In this document: positions 45,596-54,330 of the stretch, in pieces | Position numbering within the stretch: position 1 is the stretch's first letter | Layout of the letters: every line of letters starts with the position of its first letter | NCBI GenBank assembly: GCA_963715055.1 | Contig: CAVQRB010000002.1 | Location: 532,293-596,292 of the forward strand | Length of the DNA: 64,000 nucleotides | Source: CAVQRB01 sp963715055 | GTDB lineage: Bacteria > Pseudomonadota > Alphaproteobacteria > Rhodobacterales > Rhodobacteraceae | Direction: 5' to 3' | Translations under genes and position numbers: made by a program | Notes under the pieces: generated by a model | What the model saw: only the letters and a program-made list of their open reading frames with translations | Databases searched by the model: none | Told to the model about the DNA's origin: nothing

Positions 45596-46261
45596 TCAAC
45601 CGTCCGATAAATCGACAGTTTCGGCATCCAGGGTCCAGCCGCTCAGCATGCGCGAGTCCCCGTCGAGGACGAATATGGTCTCATCGCTCGGCTCGACGCG
45701 CAGCAGCCCCGTCACCCGAACCGGCAAATAAAGCGACTCGACCTGCTGATCTGCCCGCAGCCTCACCCGCACAAGCTGGTTCGGCGGCGGTGGTGGGAGA
45801 TGGCTGCACATCCCCACCTGCGGAACCAGATAGCCGAACCCGCTGCCATCCGCAGCCGGTGGCGCGGGAATGATGTAGCCGGAGATCGAGACCTCAACCC
45901 CATCGAAAATCGGATTTTGAGCCATGCGGGCATTCTGCCGCTTCTTGGCGACGTCCCAGCGTTGCTCCAGCAACACATCGACATCGTGACCATTCGCCTC
46001 GAGCTTGTCCTGCGCAGCAGCGCGGCGGGCCTCCAGACGCGCACGTGTCTCCTCATCAAGATCAGTGCCAGCGAGCTTCTCGTCCGACTGAACCAACAGC
46101 TTCAATTCGTTCAGCATCTCGACCCCCATGGCGACATAGGGGTCTTCAAAGGCAACGGCGAAAGGATCCGCCAAGTCGGAAAACTCGACGGCTTCCGGTT
46201 CCGCCGTTGCTTGAGTGGCGGCCAAAAGGGCCGCCACAAAGACAGAAGTCAAAAACCGCAT
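45596..46261 (-). CDS. DUF3299 domain-containing exported protein
   Basis: A 221-residue protein with signal peptide MRFLTSVFVAALLAATQATA. An acidic, helical N-terminal part (LNELKLLVQSDEKLAGTDLD, and basic KKRQNARM) precedes the DUF3299 domain: GVEVSISGYIIPAPPAADGS, FGYLVPQVGMCSHLPPPPPN, the diagnostic C-x-H-x-P-P-P-P-N block. The family is exported and functionally uncharacterised; it is often near ABC-type lolCDE/macB genes, which are not seen here. It lies between the two amidohydrolase copies, 32 bases from copy 2. Confidence 0.85.
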   Translation of the reverse strand: MRFLTSVFVAALLAATQATAEPEAVEFSDLADPFAVAFEDPYVAMGVEMLNELKLLVQSDEKLAGTDLDEETRARLEARRAAAQDKLEANGHDVDVLLEQRWDVAKKRQNARMAQNPIFDGVEVSISGYIIPAPPAADGSGFGYLVPQVGMCSHLPPPPPNQLVRVRLRADQQVESLYLPVRVTGLLRVEPSDETIFVLDGDSRMLSGWTLDAETVDLSDG

Positions 46262-47858
46262 GTTCCCGCCTCCTTGCTCAGGTTTCTCACCATCAGTTTT
46301 CGACTTTCTGAGGAAAGGCACCCGTGAAGTCAGATGGCAAAGGCATACCGGTCGAGAATTCGGCATTCCACGCCTCTTCCGAGATCGGCTCGAAGCGCGG
46401 CTTGTCTTCGGGGTCAAACCGGATCGGCTGACCAGCGAAGACAGGAAGCAGCACATCGTCACGCACAGTGACCTGACCGTTGACGATCACGGCTTTCATG
46501 CCCGTCGAAGGGATATTGCCCTTTTCATAGGTTGAATTGTCCGTGAAAAGTTCAGGATCAAAGACCACGATATCGGCAACCATGCCCGTCTGGATGCGGC
46601 CGCGTTCCTGCATGGATTTCAGGCCGATAGAGCCCAGATGCTTGGCGGCGTTGTAGCTGAGGATCGACATCAGCTGCATCATCGGGATGTTGTTTTCCCG
46701 ACCGAGCCGGATCGTGGCGCCTCGTGCACCAGCCGTGCGCGGATGCGTGCCACCCAACTCTTCCAGAGGGTAATCCCACGGGGCGTCGTAGGGCATGGCA
46801 CCAACCGCATCGCTGGCCATGGTCACGCCTTTCAGCGTCAGCCACTTCGCCTCGTTTTCTTTGGGCTGCTTGAAGATGACGATTGGCCTGGCCGGCTCGG
46901 ATGCGACGGTTTCCTTGTAGGTCTCCAGAGTATAGTACTCACCCGTGACCGGATCCAGCATGGTATCTTCATAGCGTCTGCCAAATTCGTCGATCCAGAC
47001 CTCAGGCTCCAGGAACTCGGCATTGATCGTGGTGGAACCCGCAGCGTAGGGATAGATTTCACCCCAGATTTTGTGGCCCTGTTCCTGAAGCCCGATAACC
47101 AATTCGTGTGCAAGGCGCCAGCCGTCGTTGTTGAAGTGCAGCACGATCGCCGGGGCGCCAAGTGCCATGGCGTTGGCGATGAGTTCCTGCGCACCGTTAT
47201 TCTCGGCCGTGTCGGTGCCGAGCGTATAGCGGGTATGTGCACCGGTCGGGCGGCCATAGCGTGCCGCGACTTTCTGCACCTCGAACATCTCGCGTGAAGA
47301 GACGCCTTCTCTCATGTAGCCCACGGTGCTGCCGATGCCGGGGGCGCCAGCCTGCAGGCCCTTGTCAAGCTCTTCGAGAATCTTGTTGCCCTGGTCCAGG
47401 GTCGGGCGCGTCACGCTCCAGCCCGTATTCTTCCGGGTTTCATAAGCGGCCAAGGGGCCGTCTCTCATGTAATCGCCGTCTGCCCCGTCGATGATCATCG
47501 CGCGGGCAGCTTCGTGGCTGACCGCGCAGCCATAGTTGGCCCCGGTCACGCCGGCACGATCTTCGTACCATTGCGCCATATAGGATCCCGCACAGCCCAT
47601 CTCGAAATCCATGCTGCTGGTCAACCCGTCGCGCAACCCGAGGGAATAGCCGACCGGCATTTGAAAGTGGAAATGCGTGTCGATGAAACCCGGCGCCACG
47701 ATGTGGCCGGTGGCATCCACCGTCTCGGTTCCCGTGAGTGCATCCTGGCTGATCGCGACAATGCGACCGTCCTTGATGCCGACATTGGCGACATCGTCAA
47801 ACAGGGTTTCGGGATCGATGACCCTGCCGTTGTTGATCACCAGATCATAGTCTTGCGC
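46249..47858 (-). repeat. direct tandem repeat, copy 2
   Basis: Second copy of the 1.6-kb repeat, with the intact amidohydrolase and the start of an intact DUF3299 gene. The repeat ends exactly where the signal peptides begin; outside it the two copies are unrelated. Confidence 0.9.
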
Positions 47859-47927
47859 GAAGGCCGCTGAAACGGTCAGCAGCCCGGCAATAAGTGTTGT
47901 TGTTGTCAAAAGCGACTTTTTAGTCAT
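46293..47927 (-). CDS. secreted D-aminoacylase-like amidohydrolase, copy 2 (intact)
   Basis: A 544-residue amidohydrolase of the N-acyl-D-amino-acid deacylase family. Signal peptide MTKKSLLTTTTLIAGLLTVS...FAQ. Metal-ligand motifs GFIDTHFHFQMP (HxH), GAPAIVLHFNNDGWRLAHEL, and the C-terminal barrel block GGTHPRTAGARGATIRLGRE and NAAKHLGSIGLKSMQERGRI are conserved between the copies. The substrate is unknown; N-acylated D-amino acids or peptides are expected. ATG 47927 follows GGAGAACTCCACA. It should be periplasmic. Confidence 0.88.
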   Translation of the reverse strand: MTKKSLLTTTTLIAGLLTVSAAFAQDYDLVINNGRVIDPETLFDDVANVGIKDGRIVAISQDALTGTETVDATGHIVAPGFIDTHFHFQMPVGYSLGLRDGLTSSMDFEMGCAGSYMAQWYEDRAGVTGANYGCAVSHEAARAMIIDGADGDYMRDGPLAAYETRKNTGWSVTRPTLDQGNKILEELDKGLQAGAPGIGSTVGYMREGVSSREMFEVQKVAARYGRPTGAHTRYTLGTDTAENNGAQELIANAMALGAPAIVLHFNNDGWRLAHELVIGLQEQGHKIWGEIYPYAAGSTTINAEFLEPEVWIDEFGRRYEDTMLDPVTGEYYTLETYKETVASEPARPIVIFKQPKENEAKWLTLKGVTMASDAVGAMPYDAPWDYPLEELGGTHPRTAGARGATIRLGRENNIPMMQLMSILSYNAAKHLGSIGLKSMQERGRIQTGMVADIVVFDPELFTDNSTYEKGNIPSTGMKAVIVNGQVTVRDDVLLPVFAGQPIRFDPEDKPRFEPISEEAWNAEFSTGMPLPSDFTGAFPQKVEN

Positions 47928-47979
47928 TGTGGAGTTCTCCTCTCTCACATTTTTTCTTTGTATTTCAGATATTTTCAGG

Positions 47980-48165
47980 TCACGACAGCATGATCAAGCC
48001 CGGCGACACGACGTGACCGGTGGCGTCGATCACCACGTCACCCTCCAGCGGGAATTCGCTGATACTCACGATCTTGTCGCCCTCGATGGCGACGTTGCGA
48101 ATGGCGTCCAGCCCGGTCTCAGGGTCGATCACTCGACCACCCGTGATGACGATATCATTGGCCAT
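47980..48165 (-). pseudogene. amidohydrolase N-terminal fragment (third paralog)
   Basis: MANDIVITGGRVIDPETGLD, AIRNVAIEGDKIVSISEFPL, EGDVVIDATGHVVSPGLIML then a stop, exactly where the HxH motif should begin. This is the N-terminal beta-sandwich part of a D-aminoacylase-like enzyme related to, but distinct from, copies 1 and 2. Upstream, in frame, FIRFVLITLAILSTSTAL looks like a signal peptide lacking a clear start codon. Probably a deletion remnant. Confidence 0.7.
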
Positions 48166-48530
48166 GAGCGCGGTAGAGGTGCTCAGAATGGCAAGTGTTA
48201 TGAGTACGAAGCGAATAAAAGATACCCCCGTCAGGTGTCAGGCATGATTTACAGTTTCTTAGGATGGTACCTTACTGGAAACCATCCGGGTTCAGAATCG
48301 AGGGTCAAATCCTACGCGGGTCACGGTCCATACAAGTTCGGCCCGAGCGCGAGGAAGTCACGTTTCTGGTTTTTTCATCTTGTAGTTTGGCGCAGGCACG
48401 AACTCTGATGCGCTGGTTTTCAAAAGCCATCAACGCGATCGTTGTACAAGTTGATGCGGGCTTGAAAGCCCGGACCCCAATCATCCGCCGCGCCACATGC
48501 ATCGAACTCAGGATCAAAAGAGATCAGGCG
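48166..48530. other. intergenic region with putative operator
   Basis: About 365 bases between the amidohydrolase fragment and the outer-membrane gene, with no recognised gene. It holds the 20-bp sequence at 48298-48317 that recurs upstream of the AraC-type gene. Confidence 0.5.
48298..48317. promoter_or_regulatory. putative AraC-family operator, site 1
   Basis: TCGAGGGTCAAATCCTACGC, which matches site 2 at 49411-49430 at 19 of 20 positions, lies 133 bases upstream of the amidohydrolase fragment start on the minus strand. A regulatory role is inferred from the repetition and position. Confidence 0.45.
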
Positions 48531-49325
48531 CTAGAAATTGAGGACTTTGAACCCGACCTCGATCGAGTAATCCAGCGGACGATCAGCACCGGCATAGATA
48601 CCGGGTTTGATGAAAATCTGGCTGTCCCCTCCGGCCAGTTTACCCGTCAGCATCCCGAGGGTAACCTGAAGGCTCGCGAACGCCTTATCAGTCTCCCAAT
48701 CATAGTTCACATTAGGATCGAAGGTCATGTAAAATTTCGGGTTCGCCAGTTTCGGTACATAGTAGAAATCAAAGGTGGTCAGGTTGACGTCCTGACCGTT
48801 TGAGCCTCCACCATCCAGCCCGAATCTCTGAACCCAGGCCGGTGCAAAAATATTGCCTCCGGGGAGGAATTTTGCGTAAAAAGCGCTAAACTCCAAAACT
48901 TCCTGACCGTTCCCCAAGTCCGGACGGTCAGCGGTATCCAGAAACAACTCCGCAGTGTACGCGATCCCTCTGCTCGCATTGACATCAACCACATGCACGA
49001 ACTTGAGGCTGGCATCCCCAAGACCAAAATCACTATCCAGCGCGCTGTCCGCGTAGGGTACCGTTAGCTTAAGTTGAAACTGCTTTCGGGAACCGAAGGG
49101 TAACTCGACAAATGCCTCCCAAAGGCCCGAGGACCGGCTCGAACTGGCAAAATCATTATACGTGTACTGAACGCCCGCTCCGGTCGACAGCAATACTGGG
49201 TTGGTCCCGTTGTTCACCTCTGCGCCGTCGGCTCGTTTCTGAGCAAGCGTACCGAGGTTCTCCTGCGCCCAAGCCGGCGCGGTCAAAAGTGCAGTCGCCG
49301 CAACAGCAGCAATCGAATATCGCAT
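48531..49325 (-). CDS. outer-membrane beta-barrel protein (putative transporter)
   Basis: A 264-residue exported protein: signal peptide MRYSIAAVAATALLTAPAWAQ, then alternating beta-strand sequence such as GVQYTYNDFASSSRSSGLWE, KQFQLKLTVPYADSALDSDF, GLGDASLKFVHVVDVNASRG and a final strand LDYSIEVGFKVLNF ending in Phe, the usual last residue of outer-membrane barrels. The pattern resembles the phenol-degradation MetA-like/transporter barrel group, but the assignment is tentative. It is divergent from the AraC gene and likely under its control. Confidence 0.7.
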   Translation of the reverse strand: MRYSIAAVAATALLTAPAWAQENLGTLAQKRADGAEVNNGTNPVLLSTGAGVQYTYNDFASSSRSSGLWEAFVELPFGSRKQFQLKLTVPYADSALDSDFGLGDASLKFVHVVDVNASRGIAYTAELFLDTADRPDLGNGQEVLEFSAFYAKFLPGGNIFAPAWVQRFGLDGGGSNGQDVNLTTFDFYYVPKLANPKFYMTFDPNVNYDWETDKAFASLQVTLGMLTGKLAGGDSQIFIKPGIYAGADRPLDYSIEVGFKVLNF

Positions 49326-49410
49326 CGGTTGGATTACCTTCTTACGGCGCTAGTGAAACATTCATTCGCTTTCCTTCCTAAAGAATTCGACTACATAACG
49401 GACGACATAT

Positions 49411-49430
49411 TCGAGGGTCAAATACTACGC
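49411..49430. promoter_or_regulatory. putative AraC-family operator, site 2
   Basis: TCGAGGGTCAAATACTACGC, located between the divergent outer-membrane gene (start 49325) and AraC gene (start 49485); near-identical to site 1 in the same orientation. Confidence 0.45.
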
Positions 49431-49484
49431 ATTCGTGAATTTTAGACTATTCGAGCGTCGGGTCGTGGAGGAGGGGAGTGTCCA

Positions 49485-50456
49485 TTGCAAGATAAACTAG
49501 CGAAGTTTCTGTCACGCTTTCCGGCCAAGACGGACCTGACGCATCAACGGTTCTGGAGCGGCTTGCCCGTATCTTATGCAGATTCGGTGCAAATCGGGGC
49601 GGGAGACCCCATTTACAAAATGGTGCAAGTCACTGGACGCGACCTGCTAGTCTTTCGCAGCAAGGTCACGCCAAAGATGGTAAGCACCGTGGTGCCTCAC
49701 CCGGATTGGATGGTTTTGATGGCACCGGTCAGTTGGCGCGGCGCCTATGTTTTCAATGGTCAAGTGGCAAGACCGTTCGACGTTTTTGTATCTGGCGGTC
49801 CTGATGGATATTCCACCACCAACGACAGGCGCCACAACCTGGCGCTGGGTCTGCGAAAATCGAGACTGCGGGATGCATGCGCCCGCTTGAGTGGCCTCGA
49901 TGTGGAGGACATCGCCCTGGACGATCAACGGATAGGCCTCGGTTCAGACCTGGGAACAAGGTTTTACCGCCGGATTCTGGAGACGATAACGGTGTCACTG
50001 GACGAGCCTCTGGGACCCGGTAAGTTCGCACTCGATGCTGTCGTCGAGAATGACCTTTTTGCTGAGGTCGCCAACCTCATCATGGCAAAGACAATCGAAG
50101 AGAATGCCTTTTCAAAGCCCAGTCTTGACCCGTTGCGCGTTGTCAGGAGCGCAGAAAGCCTGTTTGAAGAGCACTTGTCCAATCCACCAAGCATAGCTGA
50201 CCTCTGCAAGGCAGCCAGCGTCGGTGCAACGACATTGCACGCGTGTTTCAATGAAGTTTACGGCGTGCCGCCAATTGCGTACCTGCAAGCAAAAAGAGTT
50301 ACCCAAGCCCGTTGTGCAATCCTTTCAGCGGGAAGTACTCCAGCTTCCATCAAAGACGTTGCACTGTCGCTTGGCTTCACTCACAGCGGGCGCTTTGCGA
50401 AACAATATCGCAGCCTTTTCGGGGAATTCCCGTCAGAAACGCTCGACAAGCGATGA
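49485..50456 (+). CDS. AraC-family transcriptional regulator
   Basis: A 323-residue regulator. The N-terminal part (to about residue 210) resembles the AraC_binding_2 type, e.g. WSGLPVSYADSVQIGAGDPI. The C-terminal double HTH is clear: LSNPPSIADLCKAASVGATT, HACFNEVYGVPPIAYLQAKR, SIKDVALSLGFTHSGRFAKQ, YRSLFGEFPSETL. The start is TTG at 49485, preceded by GGAGGAGGGGAG; no ATG lies nearer than residue 45. It faces away from the outer-membrane gene and probably controls it and the hydrolase block. The inducer is unknown. Confidence 0.88.
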   Translation: MQDKLAKFLSRFPAKTDLTHQRFWSGLPVSYADSVQIGAGDPIYKMVQVTGRDLLVFRSKVTPKMVSTVVPHPDWMVLMAPVSWRGAYVFNGQVARPFDVFVSGGPDGYSTTNDRRHNLALGLRKSRLRDACARLSGLDVEDIALDDQRIGLGSDLGTRFYRRILETITVSLDEPLGPGKFALDAVVENDLFAEVANLIMAKTIEENAFSKPSLDPLRVVRSAESLFEEHLSNPPSIADLCKAASVGATTLHACFNEVYGVPPIAYLQAKRVTQARCAILSAGSTPASIKDVALSLGFTHSGRFAKQYRSLFGEFPSETLDKR

Positions 50457-51205
50457 ACTTGCGGCAGGCTTGGATTTGGCCATTGCCACGGCTTGACACT
50501 ACTGCGCTTTTTGGACGTGTTTGAGTACCACCTCTGAGCTTTACCTTGCTTTGAGGTTTGACGCTCAAAAGCTGAACCCTAAAAGTCATGGAAGGTTTCC
50601 GGATACTATCTTCACCAAGCCTGGAGTGCCCCCACTGAAGTGGTCCACCAATTGGGATAGTTTTATCCCATTTTCAGGAGGACCAAGTGATGGCTGGAAA
50701 GCGAGACAAACCCGAAGAGATCGTGCTGAAGCTGCGGCAGGTTGAAGTGCTGCAAGGACAAGGCAGTTCGATCGCAGACGCGGTCAGACAGATCGGCGTG
50801 GCGCAGCAGACGTATTATCGGTGGCGCAAGGACTATGGCGGCATGAGCCGAGACCAGCTCAAACGGCTGAAGGAGCTTGGAGACAGAGAATACCCGGCTC
50901 AGACGTGCGGTTTCGGATCTGACGCTGGACAAGATGATCCTGACCGAGGCTGCCCGGGATGAGGGGCGTCAAGGAAACCATCCAGTGGATGGGTTCCAGC
51001 CCCGAACGCGCAGCCCTTCTGAGCCCTTCCCGCCGTCGTCGATGCATTGATCACGTGCGGCAGACCCTGGGCGTATCAGAGCGTCGGGCCTGCCGCACCA
51101 TCGGGCAGCACCGTTCCACGCAGCGCAAGGTTCCCATCGGCCTGCCGGACGAAGAACGGCTGACCGATGACATCATCGAGTTGACGCGAGAGTTCGGGCG
51201 CCATG

Positions 51206-51246
51206 CACTGCCCGGCAGGCGATTGCGCAGCAATCTGCCGAGAGGG
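51206..51246. repeat. palindromic element copy B
   Basis: In the reverse orientation to C-E: CACTGCCCGGCAGGCGATTG to CAATCTGCCGAGAGGG. Inner arms GATTGC/GCAATC on the complement. Splits REFGR from YRMITGM of OrfB. Confidence 0.85.
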
Positions 51247-51304
51247 ATACCGCATGATCACCGGAATGCTGAACAACAGCGGCTGGCATGTAAACCACAA
51301 GCGC

Positions 51305-51347
51305 CCCTCTCGGCAGATTTGCTTTGCAAATCGCCTGCCGGGCAATG
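51305..51347. repeat. palindromic element copy C
   Basis: CCCTCTCGGCAGATTTGC, loop, then GCAAATCGCCTGCCGGGCAA with TG. Splits HVNHKR from VERIWRR exactly at a codon boundary. Confidence 0.88.
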
Positions 51348-51422
51348 GTCGAGCGGATCTGGCGGCGGGAGGGGCTGAAAGTGCCACAGAAACAACCCAG
51401 GAAGGGTCGGCTCTGGTTGAAC

Positions 51423-51460
51423 CCCTCTCATCGATACTGCGCATCGACTGTCGGGCAGTG
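51423..51460. repeat. palindromic element copy D (diverged)
   Basis: CCCTCTCATCGATACTGCGC then ATCGACTGTCGGGCAGTG. It is the most diverged copy but has the same outer ends. Splits RLWLN from DGSCVRL. Confidence 0.8.
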
Positions 51461-51593
51461 GACGGGTCGTGCGTCCGGCTGCGGCCGGAACGCCCGAACC
51501 ATGTCTGGTCCTATGACTTTGTCCAGGACCGGACGCACGACGGGCGGGTATATCGCACGCTCAACATCATCGACGAGTTCCGAAGGAGGCGCC

Positions 51594-51630
51594 CCCTCTC
51601 GGCGATGCAGGCATCGCCTGCCGGTCAACG
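51594..51630. repeat. palindromic element copy E
   Basis: CCCTCTCGGCGATGCAGGCA then TCGCCTGCCGGTCAACG, with arms GGCGATGC/GCATCGCC. Splits DEF-x-REA from MIRVKRK. Confidence 0.88.
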
Positions 51631-52057
51631 GGATGATCCGTGTCAAACGAAAGCTCAATTCCGTCGACGTGGTCGACGCCTTGACCGACCTGTTCATCCT
51701 GCGCGGACCGCCGGAATACACAAGATCCGACAATGGCGCAGAATTTATCGCAAAGAAGGTGCGCGTCTGGATCGGCGCGGTGGGAGCCAAGACGGCCTTC
51801 ATCGCACCAGGTTCACCTTGGGAAAACGGCTACTGCGAGAGCTTCAACGCACGGTTCCGAGACGAACTTTTGAATGGTGAGGCCTTCTACAGCCTGCGTG
51901 AGGCCCAAATCCTCATCGAGAAATGGCGTCGCCACTACAATACGGTCAGGCCGCACAGCGCATTGGGATACCGTCCACCAGCGCCCGAAAGCCTCGTACC
52001 GATAGACCAGAGGCCGACCATGCATTAACATTCAAACTGGACCACTCAATGGGGGCA

Positions 52058-53219
52058 GACCACGACTACGGCGGAAGGATTGAACATGTTCATCTCGCAT
52101 TTTCGGGCACCAGATCCAATAGTATTCTTTTTAGATTGATATGTCAGGTTGGGCTCTCAGCCGCCATGCGGTGCTGCAGCGACAGGAAGTAATCGACCGT
52201 TCCGACACCTGCCGTTGGACAAATCCACGGCAACCTATGCCAAGCTGTTTAAAATACTCAGGTCTGCGGGAAAAAAGGCAAGACAGCACGCCATTCTGGT
52301 TCAGACAGGGGTCGTTCCAGTTTTTTGCGTCGAGCGCTCGGTTTGAGCCCCATCTGTGAATTCGATTTTCTCGCTGACCGCGCTCGCCGAACTGAAAATG
52401 CCGCAAGTGCTAAGTCATCTGCGCTGCCACGCGGCGGGAAACCGGCCATTCATGCAAGACGCAGCAAGACCAATCCGGCGAACTCACGCACTGCGGGACT
52501 TTTCCGCCTGGCGCTGATGCAGAAATATTTCCTCTGCCTGGTCATCAAATTTTCGAGATACACCCGCTATTGCGGCACGGTTTCCCCCTAACTCGCCATT
52601 CAATTCGTCCTAATTGCACCATTTCAAAACCGGCCATTGGCTGCACGGGCGTCAGGTGTGTCACATGCGGGTTTTGCAATCACTCGCGAAAAGACTTTAG
52701 AGGGGCATAGCCCAATTGTCTGCTCTGCGGAGAGGGTGTGTGGAAACTCGATCGATCGCCGGACCCAGTATCGTTTTCGACACTTGCGTCTGTATTGACC
52801 TGAGATTGTCATGCTGGTGGGCACAATGGATTCTCAGGTCGCTGGTGGAGGCCTGAGACGGATCTAGCACGGGTCAAATAATATCTAGGTCAATCAGTCA
52901 GTCTCATTTCTGCTTCAATCAGCCCAAATGACCAATTTAGGACTACAGGGGCAATACCTCACTTCAAGTCTTTAACAGGCGTTGTTTTCCAGTTCGACCT
53001 AGCGGGCTCTTGTCAATTGTAGGTGACATGTGGACCAAACCTTCCTAACCTCGAAATCTACGATTGATGAACTGCTGATCGTGAGAAGTGACCAGCATCG
53101 TTATGAGAGCAATCGCCAACAAGGATATTTGACCAGCTCAATGCCTTGAAACCACAAAAAGCACAACGGTGACCAAACACCGGATGACTTTAAATGAACG
53201 TAACTGGGAGGAACTTAAA
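52058..53219. other. long non-coding stretch upstream of the TRAP operon
   Basis: About 1.16 kb with no gene I can recognise; minus-strand frames of 60-90 codons at 52131-52449 and 52624-52824 match nothing known to me. A GGGTCAAATA at 52871 shares its core with the putative AraC operators. Probably decayed sequence plus the TRAP promoter. Confidence 0.45.
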
Positions 53220-54209
53220 TTGCTGAATATGAAGAATTTTATTGGTACTGCAGCAACTATGGTCGCTTTTTTGGCATCACCCGCGCAAGCGCAGGACTTG
53301 AAAATCCGGATGTCGGTCGAAAGCACTCCGGGCGCTTCGACTCAGCAGATTCTCGGCGCGTTTCGGGACGCGCTGAAAGAGGAAATGGGGGATTCAGTTG
53401 AGATTGAGTATTTTGACAGCGGTACGCTGGGTGACGAAATCGTCCACATGCAGCAGGTCCGCACAGGGCAGCTCGATATCATTCCGATCGGGTCGGATGC
53501 CGTTCAGCTCGACGAGAAGTTTGCGGTCTTCGATATCCCATTCCTCTTCTCCAGCCGCGAACAGGTATCGGCAGTTCTCGACGGCCCAATCGGCGAGGCG
53601 CTGGACCAGTCCTTTCAGGAAAATGCCGGGCTGAAAATTCTTGGTTTTGGCGAAATCGGATTCCGTAACATCACCAACAACGTACGTCCAATCGTGACGC
53701 CCGCAGACTTGGAAGGATTGAAACTCCGCACGCCCGGCAGCCAGACACGTATCCTGTCTTTCGAGATGCTTGGCGCGGCTCCGATCAAGATGAATATCGG
53801 CGAAGTTTATCTGGCCCTTCAGCAGGGCGTCATTGACGGTCAGGAAAACCCCTTTGGCAATATCGCGAAATGGTCTTGGGACGAAGTGCAGAAATACATT
53901 TCGCTGTCTCGTCACGTCTACACGCCTATTACATTCGTGATGAACAAGGCTCGGTATGATTCACTGACAGATGAACAGCGGATGCATATCAATAACGCTG
54001 CACGGACCGCTGTTCTGTCCAGCCGTCAGTATGGTGCCGACAACGATGCAAGCCTTGAGGCGGTGATCAGGGAAAGGTCACCGGATGTCCAGTTCAACGA
54101 GATTGATCCTGCTTCCTTTAAGGAGGTTGCCGGCAAGATCGGAGCCGAAATCGGCAAGATCGCGGGACCGGAGTTTACGGCTGAATTCATCGCTGCAGCA
54201 AACCAGTAA
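53220..54209 (+). CDS. dctP: TRAP transporter periplasmic substrate-binding protein (DctP family)
   Basis: A 329-residue DctP-type solute-binding protein. The start is TTG at 53220, seven bases after GGGAGGA; the next ATG (53229) is too far. Signal peptide MLNMKNFIGTAATMVAFLAS...AQAQ. Mature part DLKIRMSVESTPGASTQQIL, GDEIVHMQQVRTGQLDIIPI, FGEIGFRNITNNVRPIVTPA, DLEGLKLRTPGSQTRILSFE with the conserved Arg that binds the substrate carboxylate, and GVIDGQENPFGNI. It binds a carboxylate or similar ligand in the periplasm and hands it to DctQM. Confidence 0.92.
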   Translation: MLNMKNFIGTAATMVAFLASPAQAQDLKIRMSVESTPGASTQQILGAFRDALKEEMGDSVEIEYFDSGTLGDEIVHMQQVRTGQLDIIPIGSDAVQLDEKFAVFDIPFLFSSREQVSAVLDGPIGEALDQSFQENAGLKILGFGEIGFRNITNNVRPIVTPADLEGLKLRTPGSQTRILSFEMLGAAPIKMNIGEVYLALQQGVIDGQENPFGNIAKWSWDEVQKYISLSRHVYTPITFVMNKARYDSLTDEQRMHINNAARTAVLSSRQYGADNDASLEAVIRERSPDVQFNEIDPASFKEVAGKIGAEIGKIAGPEFTAEFIAAANQ

Positions 54210-54330
54210 ATCAAAGTCTGAAAATGCTCGGGAAAGCCTGTTGCAAGGTTTTCCCGGGTCACAATCGTCAGATGATTTCCCAACGGGCCGCCGCTGACGA
54301 AGGCGCTTTAATATTTTGACGGGAGGCATG

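Larger units (their letters stand above)
50690..52028 (+). pseudogene. IS3-family OrfA/OrfB, broken by frameshifts and four palindromes
   Basis: OrfA: MAGKRDKPEEIVLKLRQVEV, SIADAVRQIGVAQQTYYRWR (HTH), YGGMSRDQLKRLKEL, then a frameshift near 50880 before SDLTLDKMI-like sequence. OrfB: SPSRRRRCIDHVRQTLGVSE, DDIIELTREFGR | palindrome | YRMITGMLNNSGWHVNHKR | palindrome | VERIWRREGLKVPQKQ, GRLWLN | palindrome | DGSCVRLRPERPNHVWSYDF, YRTLNIIDEF | palindrome | MIRVKRKLNSVDVVDALTDL, TRSDNGAEFIAKKVRVWIGA, SPWENGYCESFNARFRDELL, to PTMH at 52025. All three catalytic regions survive, so the palindromes and shifts are what kill it. Confidence 0.88.
50627..52057 (+). mobile_element. IS3-family insertion sequence carrying four palindromic insertions
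   Basis: Ends TGCCCCCACTGAAGTGGTCC (50627) and the complement of GGACCACTCAATGGGGGCA (ending 52057) are inverted. The element is 1,431 bp, of which about 160 bp are four inserted palindromes. Its right end also occurs as a solo piece at 38664. Confidence 0.85.

Noticed and set aside
52131..52824. Minus-strand frames of 60-90 codons
   Set aside because: No family resemblance; they are interspersed with stops and lie in sequence that looks decayed.
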